Shown here piece after piece: positions 34,456 to 43,793 of a DNA stretch of 64,000 nucleotides. The position numbers and the translations under genes are program-made. The notes below the pieces were generated by a model, which worked only from the letters and a program-made list of their open reading frames with translations, had not been told where the DNA came from and searched no databases. This DNA comes from an uncultured Flavobacteriaceae bacterium (GTDB taxonomy: Bacteria; Bacteroidota; Bacteroidia; Flavobacteriales; Flavobacteriaceae): positions 620,001 through 684,000 of the forward strand of contig CANLVG010000001.1 in assembly GCA_947494565.1 (NCBI GenBank), written 5' to 3'. How positions within the stretch are numbered: position 1 is the first letter of the stretch; every line of letters begins with the position of its first letter.

Positions 34456-35268
34456 CTACTCTGAAAAACGTTCGATTACTTCCTGACTCACCCCAGTGTT
34501 GGAGAATCCTCCGTCGTGAAAAAGATTCTGCATGGTCACTTTTTTGGTCAAATCGGAAAAGAGGGATACCGTATAGTCCGCACAATCTTGTGCGGTGGCG
34601 TTACCTAGGGGCGACATTTTTTCAGCATAACTGATAAAGCCGTCAAAACCTTTTACCCCAGATCCCGCTGTAGTTGCGGTCGGTGATTGTGAAATGGTAT
34701 TTACGCGCACCTTTTTTTCTTTCCCGAAGAAGTACCCAAAGCTACGGGCTACCGATTCAAGATAAGCCTTGTTATCGGCCATATCATTGTAATCTGGAAA
34801 CGTTCGTTGTGCCGCCATATAGGTCAGGGCTACAATACTGCCCCATTCGTTCATGGCATCGGCCTTGTATAAGTTTTGCAATACACGGTGAAAGGAAAGC
34901 GCCGAAATATCCCAACCTTTAGCAGTAAAATCATAGTTCTCATCAGTATAGTGTCTCCCTTTGCGCACGTTGATTGACATTCCGATAGAATGCAGTACAA
35001 AGTCTAACTTACCACCGAGAATCTCCATGGACTTGCTCACCAAGTTTTCCAAATCTTCTTGACTTGTGGCATCCGCGGGTATGATCTCTGAACCCGTTTT
35101 TTCGGCCAACACCTTTATCTGTCCCATTCGCATGGCGACGGGAGCATTGGTCAATACAAAGGTCCCTCCTTCTTCATGAACTCTTTCCGCTGTTTTCCAG
35201 GCGATTGAATGCTCATCAAGAGCTCCAAAAATGATTCCTCTTTTTCCCTTTAATAAGTTGTATGACAT
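34456..35268 (-). CDS. fabI: Enoyl-[acyl-carrier-protein] reductase (NADH)
   Basis: 270 residues. It reduces the enoyl-ACP double bond in each fatty-acid elongation cycle. LLKGKRGIIFGALDEHSIAW has the FabI-type nucleotide loop rather than the classical SDR TGxxxGIG. FVLHSIGMS matches the DxxxHSI region. YMAAQRTFPDYNDMADNKA holds the Yx6K catalytic pair. NTISQSPTATTAGSGVKGF is the substrate-binding loop. A strong promoter with TTG-17-TATCTTTG lies 31 bases upstream. Confidence 0.96.
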   Translation of the reverse strand: MSYNLLKGKRGIIFGALDEHSIAWKTAERVHEEGGTFVLTNAPVAMRMGQIKVLAEKTGSEIIPADATSQEDLENLVSKSMEILGGKLDFVLHSIGMSINVRKGRHYTDENYDFTAKGWDISALSFHRVLQNLYKADAMNEWGSIVALTYMAAQRTFPDYNDMADNKAYLESVARSFGYFFGKEKKVRVNTISQSPTATTAGSGVKGFDGFISYAEKMSPLGNATAQDCADYTVSLFSDLTKKVTMQNLFHDGGFSNTGVSQEVIERFSE

Positions 35269-35298
35269 GTTCTCGACTTCGTTAAGTTGTTAAGGCCC

Positions 35299-35326
35299 CA
35301 AAGATATTAAAAATTAGTATGTGCAA
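35299..35326 (-). promoter_or_regulatory. Promoter of fabI (-33 TTG, -7 TATCTTTG)
   Basis: Reading the reverse strand, TTG (35324-35326) is followed by 17 bases and TATCTTTG (35299-35306), a full match to the Bacteroidota TTG-N17-23-TAnnTTTG consensus. The box is 31 bases before the fabI start at 35268. The rest of 35307-35412 up to the recN end shows no gene. Confidence 0.65.
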
Positions 35327-35412
35327 ATTAAATCGGGAAGTACAAATCAAGATATCCCTTCTGCCCCAGGTCAAACCCGTGAGCCAGATCCAGTTTTCGC
35401 CACTGCTAGTGC

Positions 35413-37065
35413 TTAATTCAATAATTGGCGGGCGTGCGCCAGAGCGGAATCGGAAAGGTTTTTCCCGCCGAGCATTTCAGCCAGCTCCACTACCCTTTCG
35501 TCATCGCTCAAAGGCTTCATTCGGGTGCGGGTAACATCATTTTCATCTACCTTATATACTTTAAAATGCTGTTTGCCCTTCGAGGCTACTTGTGGCAAAT
35601 GTGTGATGGAAAAAACCTGCATGCTTTTTCCCATTTGCTGCATAATATCGGCAATGCTATTGGATATTTCACCGGAAACACCGGTATCTATTTCATCGAA
35701 CATCATGGTCGGAAGCTGCTCGTATTTCGCCAAAATCGATTTGATGGTCAACATGATCCGGCTCAATTCCCCTCCAGAGGCCACCTTCTTTAATTCACCA
35801 AAATCGGCGCCTTTGTTGGCAGAAAACAAGAAGGCCAAATCGTCATTGCCATTTTCTTTAAAGTCGTTTGAGGCAGCAATGGTAATGTCAAAGGTCGCAT
35901 TCGGCATCCCCAAACTCGTGAGATTGGTTTCCAATTGCTCCTTTAATTGTGGAATGACTTTTTTTCTACGGTCATGTAAAACGGTCGCCAGCTGCTGTAA
36001 CTTATGTTCTGCCTGCTCTAGTTGCTCTTGCTTTTGGCCGATGGTAGTTTCCAAATTTTCAGTGACACCCACTTTTTCCGATAAGTCCTCTCTAAGAGCA
36101 ATGAGTTCGGCAATCTCCGAGGTGCCATGCTTCTTATGCAAATCGAACAAAACCTGTAGCTTTTGGCTAATTTCATCGAGCATTTGCGGATTTGTTTCCG
36201 CTTGTTCGACCAGGGCCTGAAGTTCGGTCGAAATATCGTCCATTTCAATAAAACTAGAGGCTATTCGCTGGTGTAACGCATCGTAGGAAGTGCCGAAAGC
36301 GGACAAACGTGCGGAGACCTGTTTCAACTCGGAAAGGGAGGTGAGCACACCAACCTGCTCGTCTATCAACAATTGATTGCCTTTGGCCAGCAATTCAATA
36401 ATGCGCTCCATATTGTTCAGCTGCTCATACTGCTGCTCTAACTCCTCTTGTAAACCGACTTTTAAAGTAGTAGCTTCTAACTCTTTCAATAAGAAGCTAT
36501 TGTAATCGTGTTCTTTATGCGCATTTGACTGAAACGCCAATAGTTCTTCCAACTCCCTAGCCAGTTTTTTATACTGCTTCAGATTATCGGCATAGTTTGA
36601 CAAGACTTCCGTGTTTTCCGCAAGTGCATCGATTACCTTCATCTGAAAATCGTTGTTTCCTAATTGAAGGGTTTGATGTTGCGAATGCACATCGATTAGC
36701 CGATTGCCCAATTGCGATACGATATCAAGGGTTACCGGCGTATCATTTATAAAAGCCCTTGACTTTCCACTGGGAAGAATTTCGCGACGTACCAAGGTCA
36801 ACTCTTCATAATCTAGATCATAGGTTTCAAAGAAAGCTCGAAGACCGTATTTTTTTACTTGAAATTCAGCCTCTACGATACACTTGATCTTCTTGTCTTG
36901 CAAGGCACCCAGGTCGGCCCGCTTTCCTAAGACCAAGGATAACGCTCCTAGTAAAATGGACTTACCAGCCCCCGTCTCTCCGGTAATACAGGTGAACCCA
37001 GTGTCAAAAGATACCTCAAGGGTATCGATAAGTGCATAATTTTTTATGGAAAGATGTGACAGCAA
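35413..37065 (-). CDS. recN: DNA repair protein RecN
   Basis: 550 residues, full length for this SMC-like ATPase. MLSHLSIKNYALIDTLEV and TCITGETGAGKSILLGALSL are the classic start with Walker A. A long coiled coil spans about residues 150-370. VASGGELSRIMLTIKSIL is the ABC signature, MMFDEIDTGVSGEISNSI the Walker B with catalytic Glu, and VFSITHLPQVA the H-loop. It acts in double-strand break repair. It is the last gene of a bamD-rpoZ-coaBC-porD-recN series on the reverse strand. Confidence 0.97.
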   Translation of the reverse strand: MLSHLSIKNYALIDTLEVSFDTGFTCITGETGAGKSILLGALSLVLGKRADLGALQDKKIKCIVEAEFQVKKYGLRAFFETYDLDYEELTLVRREILPSGKSRAFINDTPVTLDIVSQLGNRLIDVHSQHQTLQLGNNDFQMKVIDALAENTEVLSNYADNLKQYKKLARELEELLAFQSNAHKEHDYNSFLLKELEATTLKVGLQEELEQQYEQLNNMERIIELLAKGNQLLIDEQVGVLTSLSELKQVSARLSAFGTSYDALHQRIASSFIEMDDISTELQALVEQAETNPQMLDEISQKLQVLFDLHKKHGTSEIAELIALREDLSEKVGVTENLETTIGQKQEQLEQAEHKLQQLATVLHDRRKKVIPQLKEQLETNLTSLGMPNATFDITIAASNDFKENGNDDLAFLFSANKGADFGELKKVASGGELSRIMLTIKSILAKYEQLPTMMFDEIDTGVSGEISNSIADIMQQMGKSMQVFSITHLPQVASKGKQHFKVYKVDENDVTRTRMKPLSDDERVVELAEMLGGKNLSDSALAHARQLLN

Positions 37066-37113
37066 TACTTCGAATTCAAGATTGCCGCAAAGATAAATGA
37101 TATTCTAATGGAT

Positions 37114-38001
37114 TCAATATTTAATATCATTCCATGTACTGGAATAATATGGTGCCACTCTGTTCAGGGTCTCTTTGAGCTTTACGATATCGACTTTGGG
37201 TCCGTCTGAAAAAATATTTTGTATCTCCTCGTTCTTCGCATCGAAAAAGGTTTGGGTCAAAAAGGCGTTTGGCCTCCGTTTTTGCATCGTCTCGAACAGT
37301 TTCATCACACCCGAAATCACTTGCTTTCCAGTACTGTTGTTATCCGCAAGGATATCCAGTCCCTTTCGGTGGTAATTGTACATCGCCACGCGGTACTCTC
37401 GATAGGTATTCGACATGAGATCATCGATAAGTACGAAGCGACTTCGGTTTTCACTTGAATCCCATCCTTTATAATTGGTTCCTTGTGCCTGGGTGGTAAT
37501 CTGTTGTGCCATACGGTAATGCTCCGTTCCCCCTTCCAAAGAGAAGGTATCCGCATCCATCCCTAAAATAATATTGACATAGTAGGCAATCACCCCGATC
37601 AAATTGGACTCGTAGACATTTTCATTGAAAACCAGGGGTTGAAATTCAAGATACTCAAATGTGAAGTCGTTATCCTTATAACTAAAGACCGAAGTCTCAT
37701 ACGAAGTGTTGAACACCGGACGGAAAGACTGAACTTGAATAGTACCTTCGAATCGATTCGATTCGTATTTGGTAATCGTAATGAACATCTGCGCATTGAT
37801 AAGCTCATTTTCCTTGTAGGTTCGATTGCTCCAGCGTGTTTTATTTACAAAATCGTTCAGTGACCTTTCCAAGTTCTTAAAAATCGGCAGGTCTCCCTGC
37901 GACAATTGATCGGAATTGACCGTGACGGTACAGTTCAATTCTTGCGCCCGTACCATTAAGGAACCGATGAAACAAAAAATTACAATGAGAAGATTACGCA
38001 T
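37114..38001 (-). CDS. porD: PorD/DUF4835-family protein of the type IX secretion/gliding machinery
   Basis: 295 residues with a signal peptide ending near MVRAQ. The mature part begins LNCTVTVNSDQLSQGDLPIF and includes LERSLNDFVNKTRWSNRTY, FLEFQPLVFNENVYESNLIG (as separate segments) and YVNIILGMDADTFSLEGGT. These are the conserved DUF4835 features. The family is linked to T9SS-dependent secretion and gliding. It overlaps coaBC by 8 bases and precedes recN by 48, an order well conserved in Flavobacteria. Exact molecular role unknown. Confidence 0.88.
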   Translation of the reverse strand: MRNLLIVIFCFIGSLMVRAQELNCTVTVNSDQLSQGDLPIFKNLERSLNDFVNKTRWSNRTYKENELINAQMFITITKYESNRFEGTIQVQSFRPVFNTSYETSVFSYKDNDFTFEYLEFQPLVFNENVYESNLIGVIAYYVNIILGMDADTFSLEGGTEHYRMAQQITTQAQGTNYKGWDSSENRSRFVLIDDLMSNTYREYRVAMYNYHRKGLDILADNNSTGKQVISGVMKLFETMQKRRPNAFLTQTFFDAKNEEIQNIFSDGPKVDIVKLKETLNRVAPYYSSTWNDIKY

Positions 38002-39199
38002 GGATTCTACTACAAATTTCAGATAGAATATCGGCAGCTACGGCGGCCTTGGTTTTTAGTTCAAACGTTTTTATTACGGAATTCTTGTCTATAAAGGTGA
38101 TTTTATTCGTGGCCTTTCCAAAACCTGCTCCTGGGTCATTCAAAGAGTTCAACACAATGGCATCCAAATTCTTCCTTTTTAACTTCCCCTTGGCATTTTC
38201 AAGTTCGTTTTCCGTCTCCAAGGCAAAACCGACCAAAAACTGATTTTGCTTCCGCTCACCTAGCGATCGTAAAATATCTTTATTTCTCACCAAGTCCAAT
38301 GACAGGGTATCGGATGCTTTTTTAATTTTTTGACCCGCAATCGTCTTGGGTCGGTAATCGGCAACGGCTGCAGCAGCGATGGCAATGTCTATCTCTTCAA
38401 AATATGAATGGGCCGCTTCGTACATTTCATCGGCCGAAACCACGCGTATCAATTTGATATTCGTATGGGCAACGTTCAATGAAGTAGGGCCCGAAACCAG
38501 ATATACTGACGCCCCTAAATCGGCCGCTGACTTAGCAAGTTCGTACCCCATCGTGCCCGATGAGTGATTTCCGATAAAACGAACCGGATCAATCGCCTCA
38601 TAGGTGGGGCCTGCAGTAATCAAAACCTTCTTTCCGCTCAGCGGAAGACCTTCTGACAGAAAATCGGTAACCGCGTTTATAATGTCTTCTGGTTCTGCCA
38701 TTCGACCTTCTCCGTGTAGTCCACTAGCCAATTCTCCTGAAGTAGCCGGTATCATATGATTCCCAAAGGCCTTCAACTTTTCGAAAGAAGCCTTGGTCGA
38801 AGGGTGCTTATACATGTCCAAATCCATAGCAGGTGCATAAAAGACCGGACATTTCGCTGAAAGGTAGGTCGCTAATAAAAGGTTATCGCACGCTCCATTA
38901 GCCATTTTGGAAAGCGTGTTGGCCGTGGCGGGCGCGATAATCATGAGATCGGCCCATAAGCCGAGCTCTACATGATTGTTCCAATCTGTTTCACCTGATT
39001 CTTCCTTTATAAATGAGGATAGTACCGGGTTTTTGGAAAGGGTCGCGAGGGTGAGCGGGGAAACAAAAGAGCTGGCGCTATCGGTCAAAATTACTTTAAC
39101 CTCTGCGCCAGCTTTTATCAATAATCGTACAAGAAAGGTAGTTTTGTATGCGGCGATTCCTCCGGTTATACCTAAAAGAACTTTTTTGCCACCCAACAT
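37994..39199 (-). CDS. coaBC: Bifunctional phosphopantothenoylcysteine decarboxylase/synthetase
   Basis: 401 residues, typical of the fused enzyme. It makes 4'-phosphopantothenoylcysteine and decarboxylates it to 4'-phosphopantetheine. The N-terminal flavoprotein CoaC domain has KVLLGITGGIAAYKT and YAPAMDLDMYKHPST, the FMN/substrate loop. The C-terminal CoaB domain has GKKVLITAGPTYEAIDPVRF, IGNHSSGTMGYELAKSAA and ADYRPK. It starts 3 bases after the rpoZ stop, and its end overlaps porD by 8 bases. Confidence 0.97.
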   Translation of the reverse strand: MLGGKKVLLGITGGIAAYKTTFLVRLLIKAGAEVKVILTDSASSFVSPLTLATLSKNPVLSSFIKEESGETDWNNHVELGLWADLMIIAPATANTLSKMANGACDNLLLATYLSAKCPVFYAPAMDLDMYKHPSTKASFEKLKAFGNHMIPATSGELASGLHGEGRMAEPEDIINAVTDFLSEGLPLSGKKVLITAGPTYEAIDPVRFIGNHSSGTMGYELAKSAADLGASVYLVSGPTSLNVAHTNIKLIRVVSADEMYEAAHSYFEEIDIAIAAAAVADYRPKTIAGQKIKKASDTLSLDLVRNKDILRSLGERKQNQFLVGFALETENELENAKGKLKRKNLDAIVLNSLNDPGAGFGKATNKITFIDKNSVIKTFELKTKAAVAADILSEICSRIHA

Positions 39200-39202
39200 T
39201 GC

Positions 39203-39535
39203 CTATGCGTCTTTCTCTGTATTGCGATAGTATATTTTGTCAGTCAACCACTCTTCCACGGCCAATGCGTGTGGTTTTGGTAACTTCTCGTAAAACTTGG
39301 AAACCTCTATTTGTTCCTTGTTCTCGAACACCTCTTCTAGGCTATCGCTGTAAGTTGCGAACTCTTCCAATTTTTCCAAAAGTTCTTTCTTGATTTCAGA
39401 ATTGATCTGAATCGCCCTTTTCGAAGCAATTGAAATCGCCTCATAGATATTGTCGGTAGGCTCATCGAACTCATTTCTATTGATGGTCTTCGTTGAGACA
39501 GGTGCCTTTGAATTCTTTAGATCGTTCATGTTCAT
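39203..39535 (-). CDS. rpoZ: RNA polymerase omega subunit, Bacteroidota type
   Basis: 110 residues; the second ATG two codons on is an alternative start. The core DEPTDNIYEAISIASKRAIQ resembles the omega helix pattern (RVNNRFxLVxxAAxRAxQL-like) in its divergent Bacteroidota form. EKLPKPHALAVEEWLTDKIY is a conserved tail. Assignment rests partly on position: it lies between bamD and coaBC, as is usual in Flavobacteria. It would stabilise the RNA polymerase beta' subunit. Confidence 0.88.
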   Translation of the reverse strand: MNMNDLKNSKAPVSTKTINRNEFDEPTDNIYEAISIASKRAIQINSEIKKELLEKLEEFATYSDSLEEVFENKEQIEVSKFYEKLPKPHALAVEEWLTDKIYYRNTEKDA

Positions 39536-39546
39536 AATGAGTATGT

Positions 39547-40383
39547 TTATTTTGTTTCTTTGGGAGCTTCTTCCCCTTTATAGTCTTGTAATTCCTTATT
39601 GACTTTTTCTAACAGGTCGTTTGCTTTTTTATCGAACTTAGACTCCGGATATTGCTTTCGGAAATCATCGTAGGCCTCTTTTGCTGCTTTCAGGCGGTCT
39701 TGCTTGAATATCTCAAAACTGTTCATCGCCAGATTGGTCGTGGCCTGTACTTTGATAAAAAAAGCTTCCTCCCGATAAATAGAACCTGGAAAATCGGACA
39801 CGAAGTTATCTACGGCCGCAACAGCGGACTTCAAGAGTTCATAATTGAATTCACCTAGTTTATTAAACTGCTTGGCTATCTCAAAAGCCTTTCGTTCTTT
39901 TTTTGTGGTTAATTCCTTAGCCATTTTGTTGGCTTCGTCAAAGTATTCGGAATCCGGATATATATTGATAAAACCCTGAAGTTTAACCAAAGCTTTATCG
40001 GTATCCGTTTGATCTAAAGAGTATTCGGGTGATAATTCATAATAACTCTTTGCCCCTAAAAAAGCGGCTTCCGGAACTTTATCACTCTTTGGATACGACT
40101 TGATGAACCGCTCAAATTGATACCCGGCCATATTAAAGTCTTTTCTTTGGAAATAGGAATCCGATAGAAAGAACATGACCCGCTCACCCTGAGGTTTGCC
40201 AACATATTTCGGAGCGATTTGCTCGAAAAGCCTATTGGCGCGCTTAAAGTCTTTCTCCTCATAGTATCTTTGGGCCAAGTCATACTTCGCTTTGACATCG
40301 GTATTCTTAAGCACCTTTTGGTACTCACTACAGGAGGATGCCGCAACTAGTACTAAGGCCAGTAAAGGAAACAGTCTACGCAT
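39547..40383 (-). CDS. bamD: Outer-membrane assembly lipoprotein BamD
   Basis: 278 residues from ATG 40383. An ATG at 40395 is only five bases from a -7 box and is rejected. Lipobox AASSC is at residue 18 (RRLFPLLALVLVAASSC). Five TPR-like helical pairs follow (YDLAQRYYEEKDFKRANRLF, QRKDFNMAGYQFERFIKSYP, LVKLQGFINIYPDSEYFDEA), as in BamD. It is part of the BAM complex inserting beta-barrel proteins. First gene of the bamD-rpoZ-coaBC-porD-recN operon. The -7 box TAATTTTG is at 40400-40407. Confidence 0.93.
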   Translation of the reverse strand: MRRLFPLLALVLVAASSCSEYQKVLKNTDVKAKYDLAQRYYEEKDFKRANRLFEQIAPKYVGKPQGERVMFFLSDSYFQRKDFNMAGYQFERFIKSYPKSDKVPEAAFLGAKSYYELSPEYSLDQTDTDKALVKLQGFINIYPDSEYFDEANKMAKELTTKKERKAFEIAKQFNKLGEFNYELLKSAVAAVDNFVSDFPGSIYREEAFFIKVQATTNLAMNSFEIFKQDRLKAAKEAYDDFRKQYPESKFDKKANDLLEKVNKELQDYKGEEAPKETK

Positions 40384-40399
40384 ATTAAAAAACATTTTG

Positions 40400-40407
40400 C
40401 AAAATTA
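40400..40407 (-). promoter_or_regulatory. -7 box of the bamD operon
   Basis: On the reverse strand TAATTTTG matches TAnnTTTG. It lies 16 bases before the preferred bamD start (40383) and decides against the ATG at 40395. No TTG is seen at normal spacing upstream. Confidence 0.45.
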
Positions 40408-40518
40408 CGGATAAACGGTGGATTTAAAAAATAGTTGCTCCACCCTTGTCAAAAGTATACCCCTACGTTGTTCAGGGCAACATATTTAGCTAACATTTAA
40501 CGTAGTAGAAAAAGAAGA

Positions 40519-41409
40519 TTAGGCGGTCACTTCCAAGAATGGTTTCACAAACAAACCGATTTTCTTCTTTAATGCCGGGGTCGCTTCCACAAGAGGTAAT
40601 CGTACCGTGGCCGTACAAAGTCCCAAGACCTCGAAAATTGATTTGATTCCTGCCGGATTCCCTTCATCGAAGATCAAGGACATCCCCGAATTCATTTTAT
40701 CATGCAACTGCATAGCCGTGGAACTATCGTTTTCCAATCCGGCTTTGATCATTTGCGAAAATTCAGTAGGCAACCCTTGCCCTAAGACCGATATTACGCC
40801 AGAGCCCCCGGCCAGAACTGTTTCTAGGGCGGTACCATCATCACCGGAGATCACCAGAAAATCAGATGGTTTTTGCGCGATAATGTCCTTTACTTGGGCC
40901 ATGTCGCCGATAGCTTCCTTGATTCCCACGATATTGTCAAAGTCGTTCGCTAGGCGCATCACTGTTTCAGGGAGCATATTACTGCCAGTCCTACCAGGTA
41001 CATTGTATAAGATAATCGGTTTTGTTGCCACTTCGGAAATGGCCTTGAAATGTTGATAAATGCCTTCTTGGGTAGGCTTATTGTAGTATGGGGATACCGA
41101 AAGTATGGCATCGAAATCATCGGATTGAAAGGACTGTACCTCGTGCGCCACCCGATAGGTACTATTGCCGCCAATACCCAGTACCAAAGGCAACCTTCCC
41201 TCGTTTGCTTCCACAACGGTCTCCATAACCAACTGCTTCTCGGCCTTGTTCAATGTGACAGACTCGCCTGTTGTACCAAGCACCACAAGATAATCTACGC
41301 CACCTTCAATACAATAATTGACAATGCGTTTCAACGCTTTTGTGTCAATCGAGAAATCAGTTTTGAATGGGGTTACCAAAGCAACACCCGTACCTATCAA
41401 CTCTTTCAT
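40519..41409 (-). CDS. dapA: 4-hydroxy-tetrahydrodipicolinate synthase
   Basis: 296 residues. It condenses pyruvate with aspartate semialdehyde, the committed step toward diaminopimelate and lysine. [20 protein letters not shown] is the usual start. [19 protein letters not shown] contains the GTTGE pyruvate-binding motif. [12 protein letters not shown] supplies the catalytic Tyr, and [13 protein letters not shown] the Schiff-base Lys. [20 protein letters not shown] is also conserved. Cytoplasmic. Its start shares one base with the end of the DUF6913-type gene. Confidence 0.97.
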   Translation of the reverse strand: MKELIGTGVALVTPFKTDFSIDTKALKRIVNYCIEGGVDYLVVLGTTGESVTLNKAEKQLVMETVVEANEGRLPLVLGIGGNSTYRVAHEVQSFQSDDFDAILSVSPYYNKPTQEGIYQHFKAISEVATKPIILYNVPGRTGSNMLPETVMRLANDFDNIVGIKEAIGDMAQVKDIIAQKPSDFLVISGDDGTALETVLAGGSGVISVLGQGLPTEFSQMIKAGLENDSSTAMQLHDKMNSGMSLIFDEGNPAGIKSIFEVLGLCTATVRLPLVEATPALKKKIGLFVKPFLEVTA

Positions 41410-41942
41410 TAGTTTATTTCATTCAGAACTCGCAAGTATTTCTTAAGCTCTTGTTTAAATGTTTTAAAATCGTTCATCGGCGTCGCCAAAATCAGATCAT
41501 TGTATTGTTCATCCACTTCCATAAACCCAACTCTGACCCTCGCCCTTGTCTTTACGCTCATCAACTGTAACAACAAATTGTCGACCGTGTAATAGTTGAC
41601 AAGTAAATCATATTCCCGACTTAAGAATTCAAGCACATAGCTATTCTCGATGGCCCCGTTCCACCCCAAGTCCTTATCTGAAAAAACAGGTGTGGCATAT
41701 GGCGAATTCTTATCGTAATAATTTTTATAGCCAATTATTTTTACCGCATTTGGACGCAATGAAAATTCATCTACGAATTCATAAAAAAGATTGGCGTTCT
41801 CAAAGCTGTCTAAATCTACTAGGCACGCTATTGCCGTAATACCCTTTTTCCGTTTTACTTCGGGAAACGGTTGCTTCAATTGATCTTTCAAGAATTTAAG
41901 CCCTGATTTGTACTTAAATTTATCTTTTATCCCCTTAAACAT
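41409..41942 (-). CDS. DUF6913-type protein
   Basis: 177 residues, no signal peptide or membrane segment. The basic start [19 protein letters not shown] is followed by [20 protein letters not shown] and [32 protein letters not shown] is near the end. This matches what I recall of DUF6913, a Flavobacteria-specific family of unknown function found beside dapA. The dapA start overlaps its stop by one base. The upstream divergent gap holds a 9-bp palindrome with TTTACATTT/AAATGTAAA arms. Confidence 0.7.
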   Translation of the reverse strand: MFKGIKDKFKYKSGLKFLKDQLKQPFPEVKRKKGITAIACLVDLDSFENANLFYEFVDEFSLRPNAVKIIGYKNYYDKNSPYATPVFSDKDLGWNGAIENSYVLEFLSREYDLLVNYYTVDNLLLQLMSVKTRARVRVGFMEVDEQYNDLILATPMNDFKTFKQELKKYLRVLNEIN

Positions 41943-41947
41943 GTATT

Positions 41948-41969
41948 TTTACATTTCCACAAATGTAAA
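41948..41969. promoter_or_regulatory. Palindrome in the divergent DUF6913 / 5'-nucleotidase gap
   Basis: TTTACATTT (41948-41956) and AAATGTAAA (41961-41969) are perfect 9-bp arms around CCAC. The site lies between two divergent genes, close to both starts, so a regulator-binding site is plausible. There is no T run after it to suggest a terminator. Confidence 0.35.
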
Positions 41970-42009
41970 GAATATCCATGCATATTATGGATGCAAGATA
42001 GTACCATTT

Positions 42010-42774
42010 ATGAGTTTAAAAATACAACATTTTGTTATATTTATAACTTTAAGTCTAATTACATCCTGTAGGCAAGGTCCTGTAGGTCTTTCAAAAATTG
42101 AGTCGGCCAAGCTACCAGTTGATAGCGCGCTTTCGAAAGCTGAGGCTATAGAAGCATACATTCTCCCCTATCGCGAGCGCGTCAAAGAAGTGCTTGATAG
42201 TACATTGGCCTACGCACCTAAGCTGATTACAAAAGAAGATGGCGCGTACAATACCTCAGCGGGAAACCTGATGGCCGACATACTCTTATCGGAAGCCAGC
42301 CCCATATTCAAATCGCGGACCGGAAAGAAAATTGACTTAGTGGTATTGAATCACGGAGGAATACGTTCCGTTATTTCCAAGGGAAATGTCTCGGCCAAAA
42401 CGGCCTATGAGGTCATGCCTTTTGAGAACTCCATAGCCGTTGTTACCATGGACGGTAACGCCATTATGGAATTGGCGGAATTCTTGAGTGTCTCTGGAAG
42501 GGCCCACCCGATTGCCGGAATGCAAATTGTACTAGGGTCATCAGGAACGATCAAGTCCATACGAATTGGAGGAAAGCCATTGGATACGGATAGAAAATAC
42601 CGTGTAGCCACTTCGGATTATTTGGTTTCAGGTGGAGACGATATGGTATTCTTTAAAAAGGCGGAAACCATCCATAATCTAAACTACCTTATCCGTAACG
42701 CCATGATCGACTATTTTCGAAAGGTGGATACGCTTAAGGCATCTGTTGATGACCGTTTTATAAAACTGAAGTAA
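42010..42774 (+). CDS. 5'-nucleotidase C-terminal domain lipoprotein
   Basis: 254 residues from ATG 42010; the open frame reaches back to 41908 across the palindrome and the divergent gene start. The lipobox is SLITSC (Cys18 region). Residues about 80-240 match the substrate-binding C-terminal domain of UshA-like 5'-nucleotidases: NTSAGNLMADILL, LVVLNHGGIRSVI, YEVMPFENSIAVVTMDG and KYRVATSDYLVSGGDDM. It lacks the metal-binding phosphatase domain, which is encoded by the next gene, 104 bases downstream. The two products together would make a complete 5'-nucleotidase. Confidence 0.85.
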   Translation: MSLKIQHFVIFITLSLITSCRQGPVGLSKIESAKLPVDSALSKAEAIEAYILPYRERVKEVLDSTLAYAPKLITKEDGAYNTSAGNLMADILLSEASPIFKSRTGKKIDLVVLNHGGIRSVISKGNVSAKTAYEVMPFENSIAVVTMDGNAIMELAEFLSVSGRAHPIAGMQIVLGSSGTIKSIRIGGKPLDTDRKYRVATSDYLVSGGDDMVFFKKAETIHNLNYLIRNAMIDYFRKVDTLKASVDDRFIKLK

Positions 42775-42878
42775 ACAATCTTGGAACACGCTCTTAAAGC
42801 ATTTGAAATAAAGTAAAATCGTCACACGCACCCTGCAGGACAGCTTAGCGTCAAGACCTATTAATTTCGATTACAGAA

Positions 42879-43790
42879 ATGAAAAGAAGGAATTTCATCA
42901 AAAATACTACAGCTGCTACCGCCTTAACAGGTCTAGGGGGACTATCCCTTGGTTCTTGTTCCGTCGGAAACGAAAAGCATATCACCATTTTACACACCAA
43001 TGATGTGCACAGTCATATCGATGCCTTTCCGAAAGACCATTCATTGTACCCTAATTTAGGTGGACTTGCTAGACGGGCCGCTTTGGTCGATTCTATTCGG
43101 AAGGAAAACCCGAATACACTACTTTTTGACGCTGGCGATTACTTTCAGGGTACCCCCTATTTCAATTTTTATGGCGGGGAACTGGAATTTAAATTGATGA
43201 GTATGCTCAACTATGATGCGGCGACAATCGGCAACCATGATTTTGATAACGGGGTAGATGGCCTGTATGCCCAGCTTCCGCATGCTAATTTCGACTTACT
43301 GTGTGCCAATTATGATTTCAAGAATACGGTAATGGACGGGCATGTACAGCGAAGCAAGGTCTTCATACTCGATGGTCTCAAAATAGGGGTATATGGCATC
43401 GGTATTGAATTAAAAGGGCTTGTCAACAAAGAACTGTACAAAGAGACCCGATATATGTATCCGTATGCGTTGGCACAAGATGCCGAAAAGCAGTTGAAAG
43501 TATACGAAAAATGCGATGTGATCATATGCCTTTCCCACCTAGGTTATGATTATGAATCCGAGACCAAACCCAACGATCTCACACTGGCCAAAAAAACCGA
43601 ATACACCGATTTGATTATCGGCGGTCATACCCATACCTTTTTGGACAAGCCAACTATTGTTAAAAACAAGAGCGATAAAGAGGTACTTGTTAATCAGGTC
43701 GGTTGTTTTGGAATCAATTTAGGGCGAATCGATTTTTATTTTGACGACTTGGCCAATCTAAGCTCAAATGGGGTCTCTATAAAAGTTTAA
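42879..43790 (+). CDS. Metallophosphatase domain protein (5'-nucleotidase N-terminal part) with Tat-like signal
   Basis: 303 residues. The N-terminus KRRNFIKNTTAATALTGLGG is a twin-arginine-like signal. The calcineurin-like phosphoesterase core is complete: TILHTNDVHSHI (metal ligands Asp and His), LLFDAGDYFQGTP, ATIGNHDFDNGVDGL, CLSHLGYD and LIIGGHTHTFLDKP. The protein stops where the UshA C-terminal domain would begin. It pairs with the preceding gene, which encodes that domain. A periplasmic role in nucleotide or phosphate scavenging is likely. The acetyltransferase gene follows after 3 bases. Confidence 0.9.
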   Translation: MKRRNFIKNTTAATALTGLGGLSLGSCSVGNEKHITILHTNDVHSHIDAFPKDHSLYPNLGGLARRAALVDSIRKENPNTLLFDAGDYFQGTPYFNFYGGELEFKLMSMLNYDAATIGNHDFDNGVDGLYAQLPHANFDLLCANYDFKNTVMDGHVQRSKVFILDGLKIGVYGIGIELKGLVNKELYKETRYMYPYALAQDAEKQLKVYEKCDVIICLSHLGYDYESETKPNDLTLAKKTEYTDLIIGGHTHTFLDKPTIVKNKSDKEVLVNQVGCFGINLGRIDFYFDDLANLSSNGVSIKV

Positions 43791-43793
43791 AAG

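Noticed and set aside
35525-36220. 231-codon forward frame opposite recN
   Set aside because: Antisense to a complete recN with all SMC-like motifs; its Ser/Cys/Phe-rich composition is typical of a shadow frame.
41908-42009. N-terminal extension of the 5'-nucleotidase C-domain gene
   Set aside because: Runs across the palindrome and the divergent gene start, and would hide the lipoprotein signal that begins at 42010.
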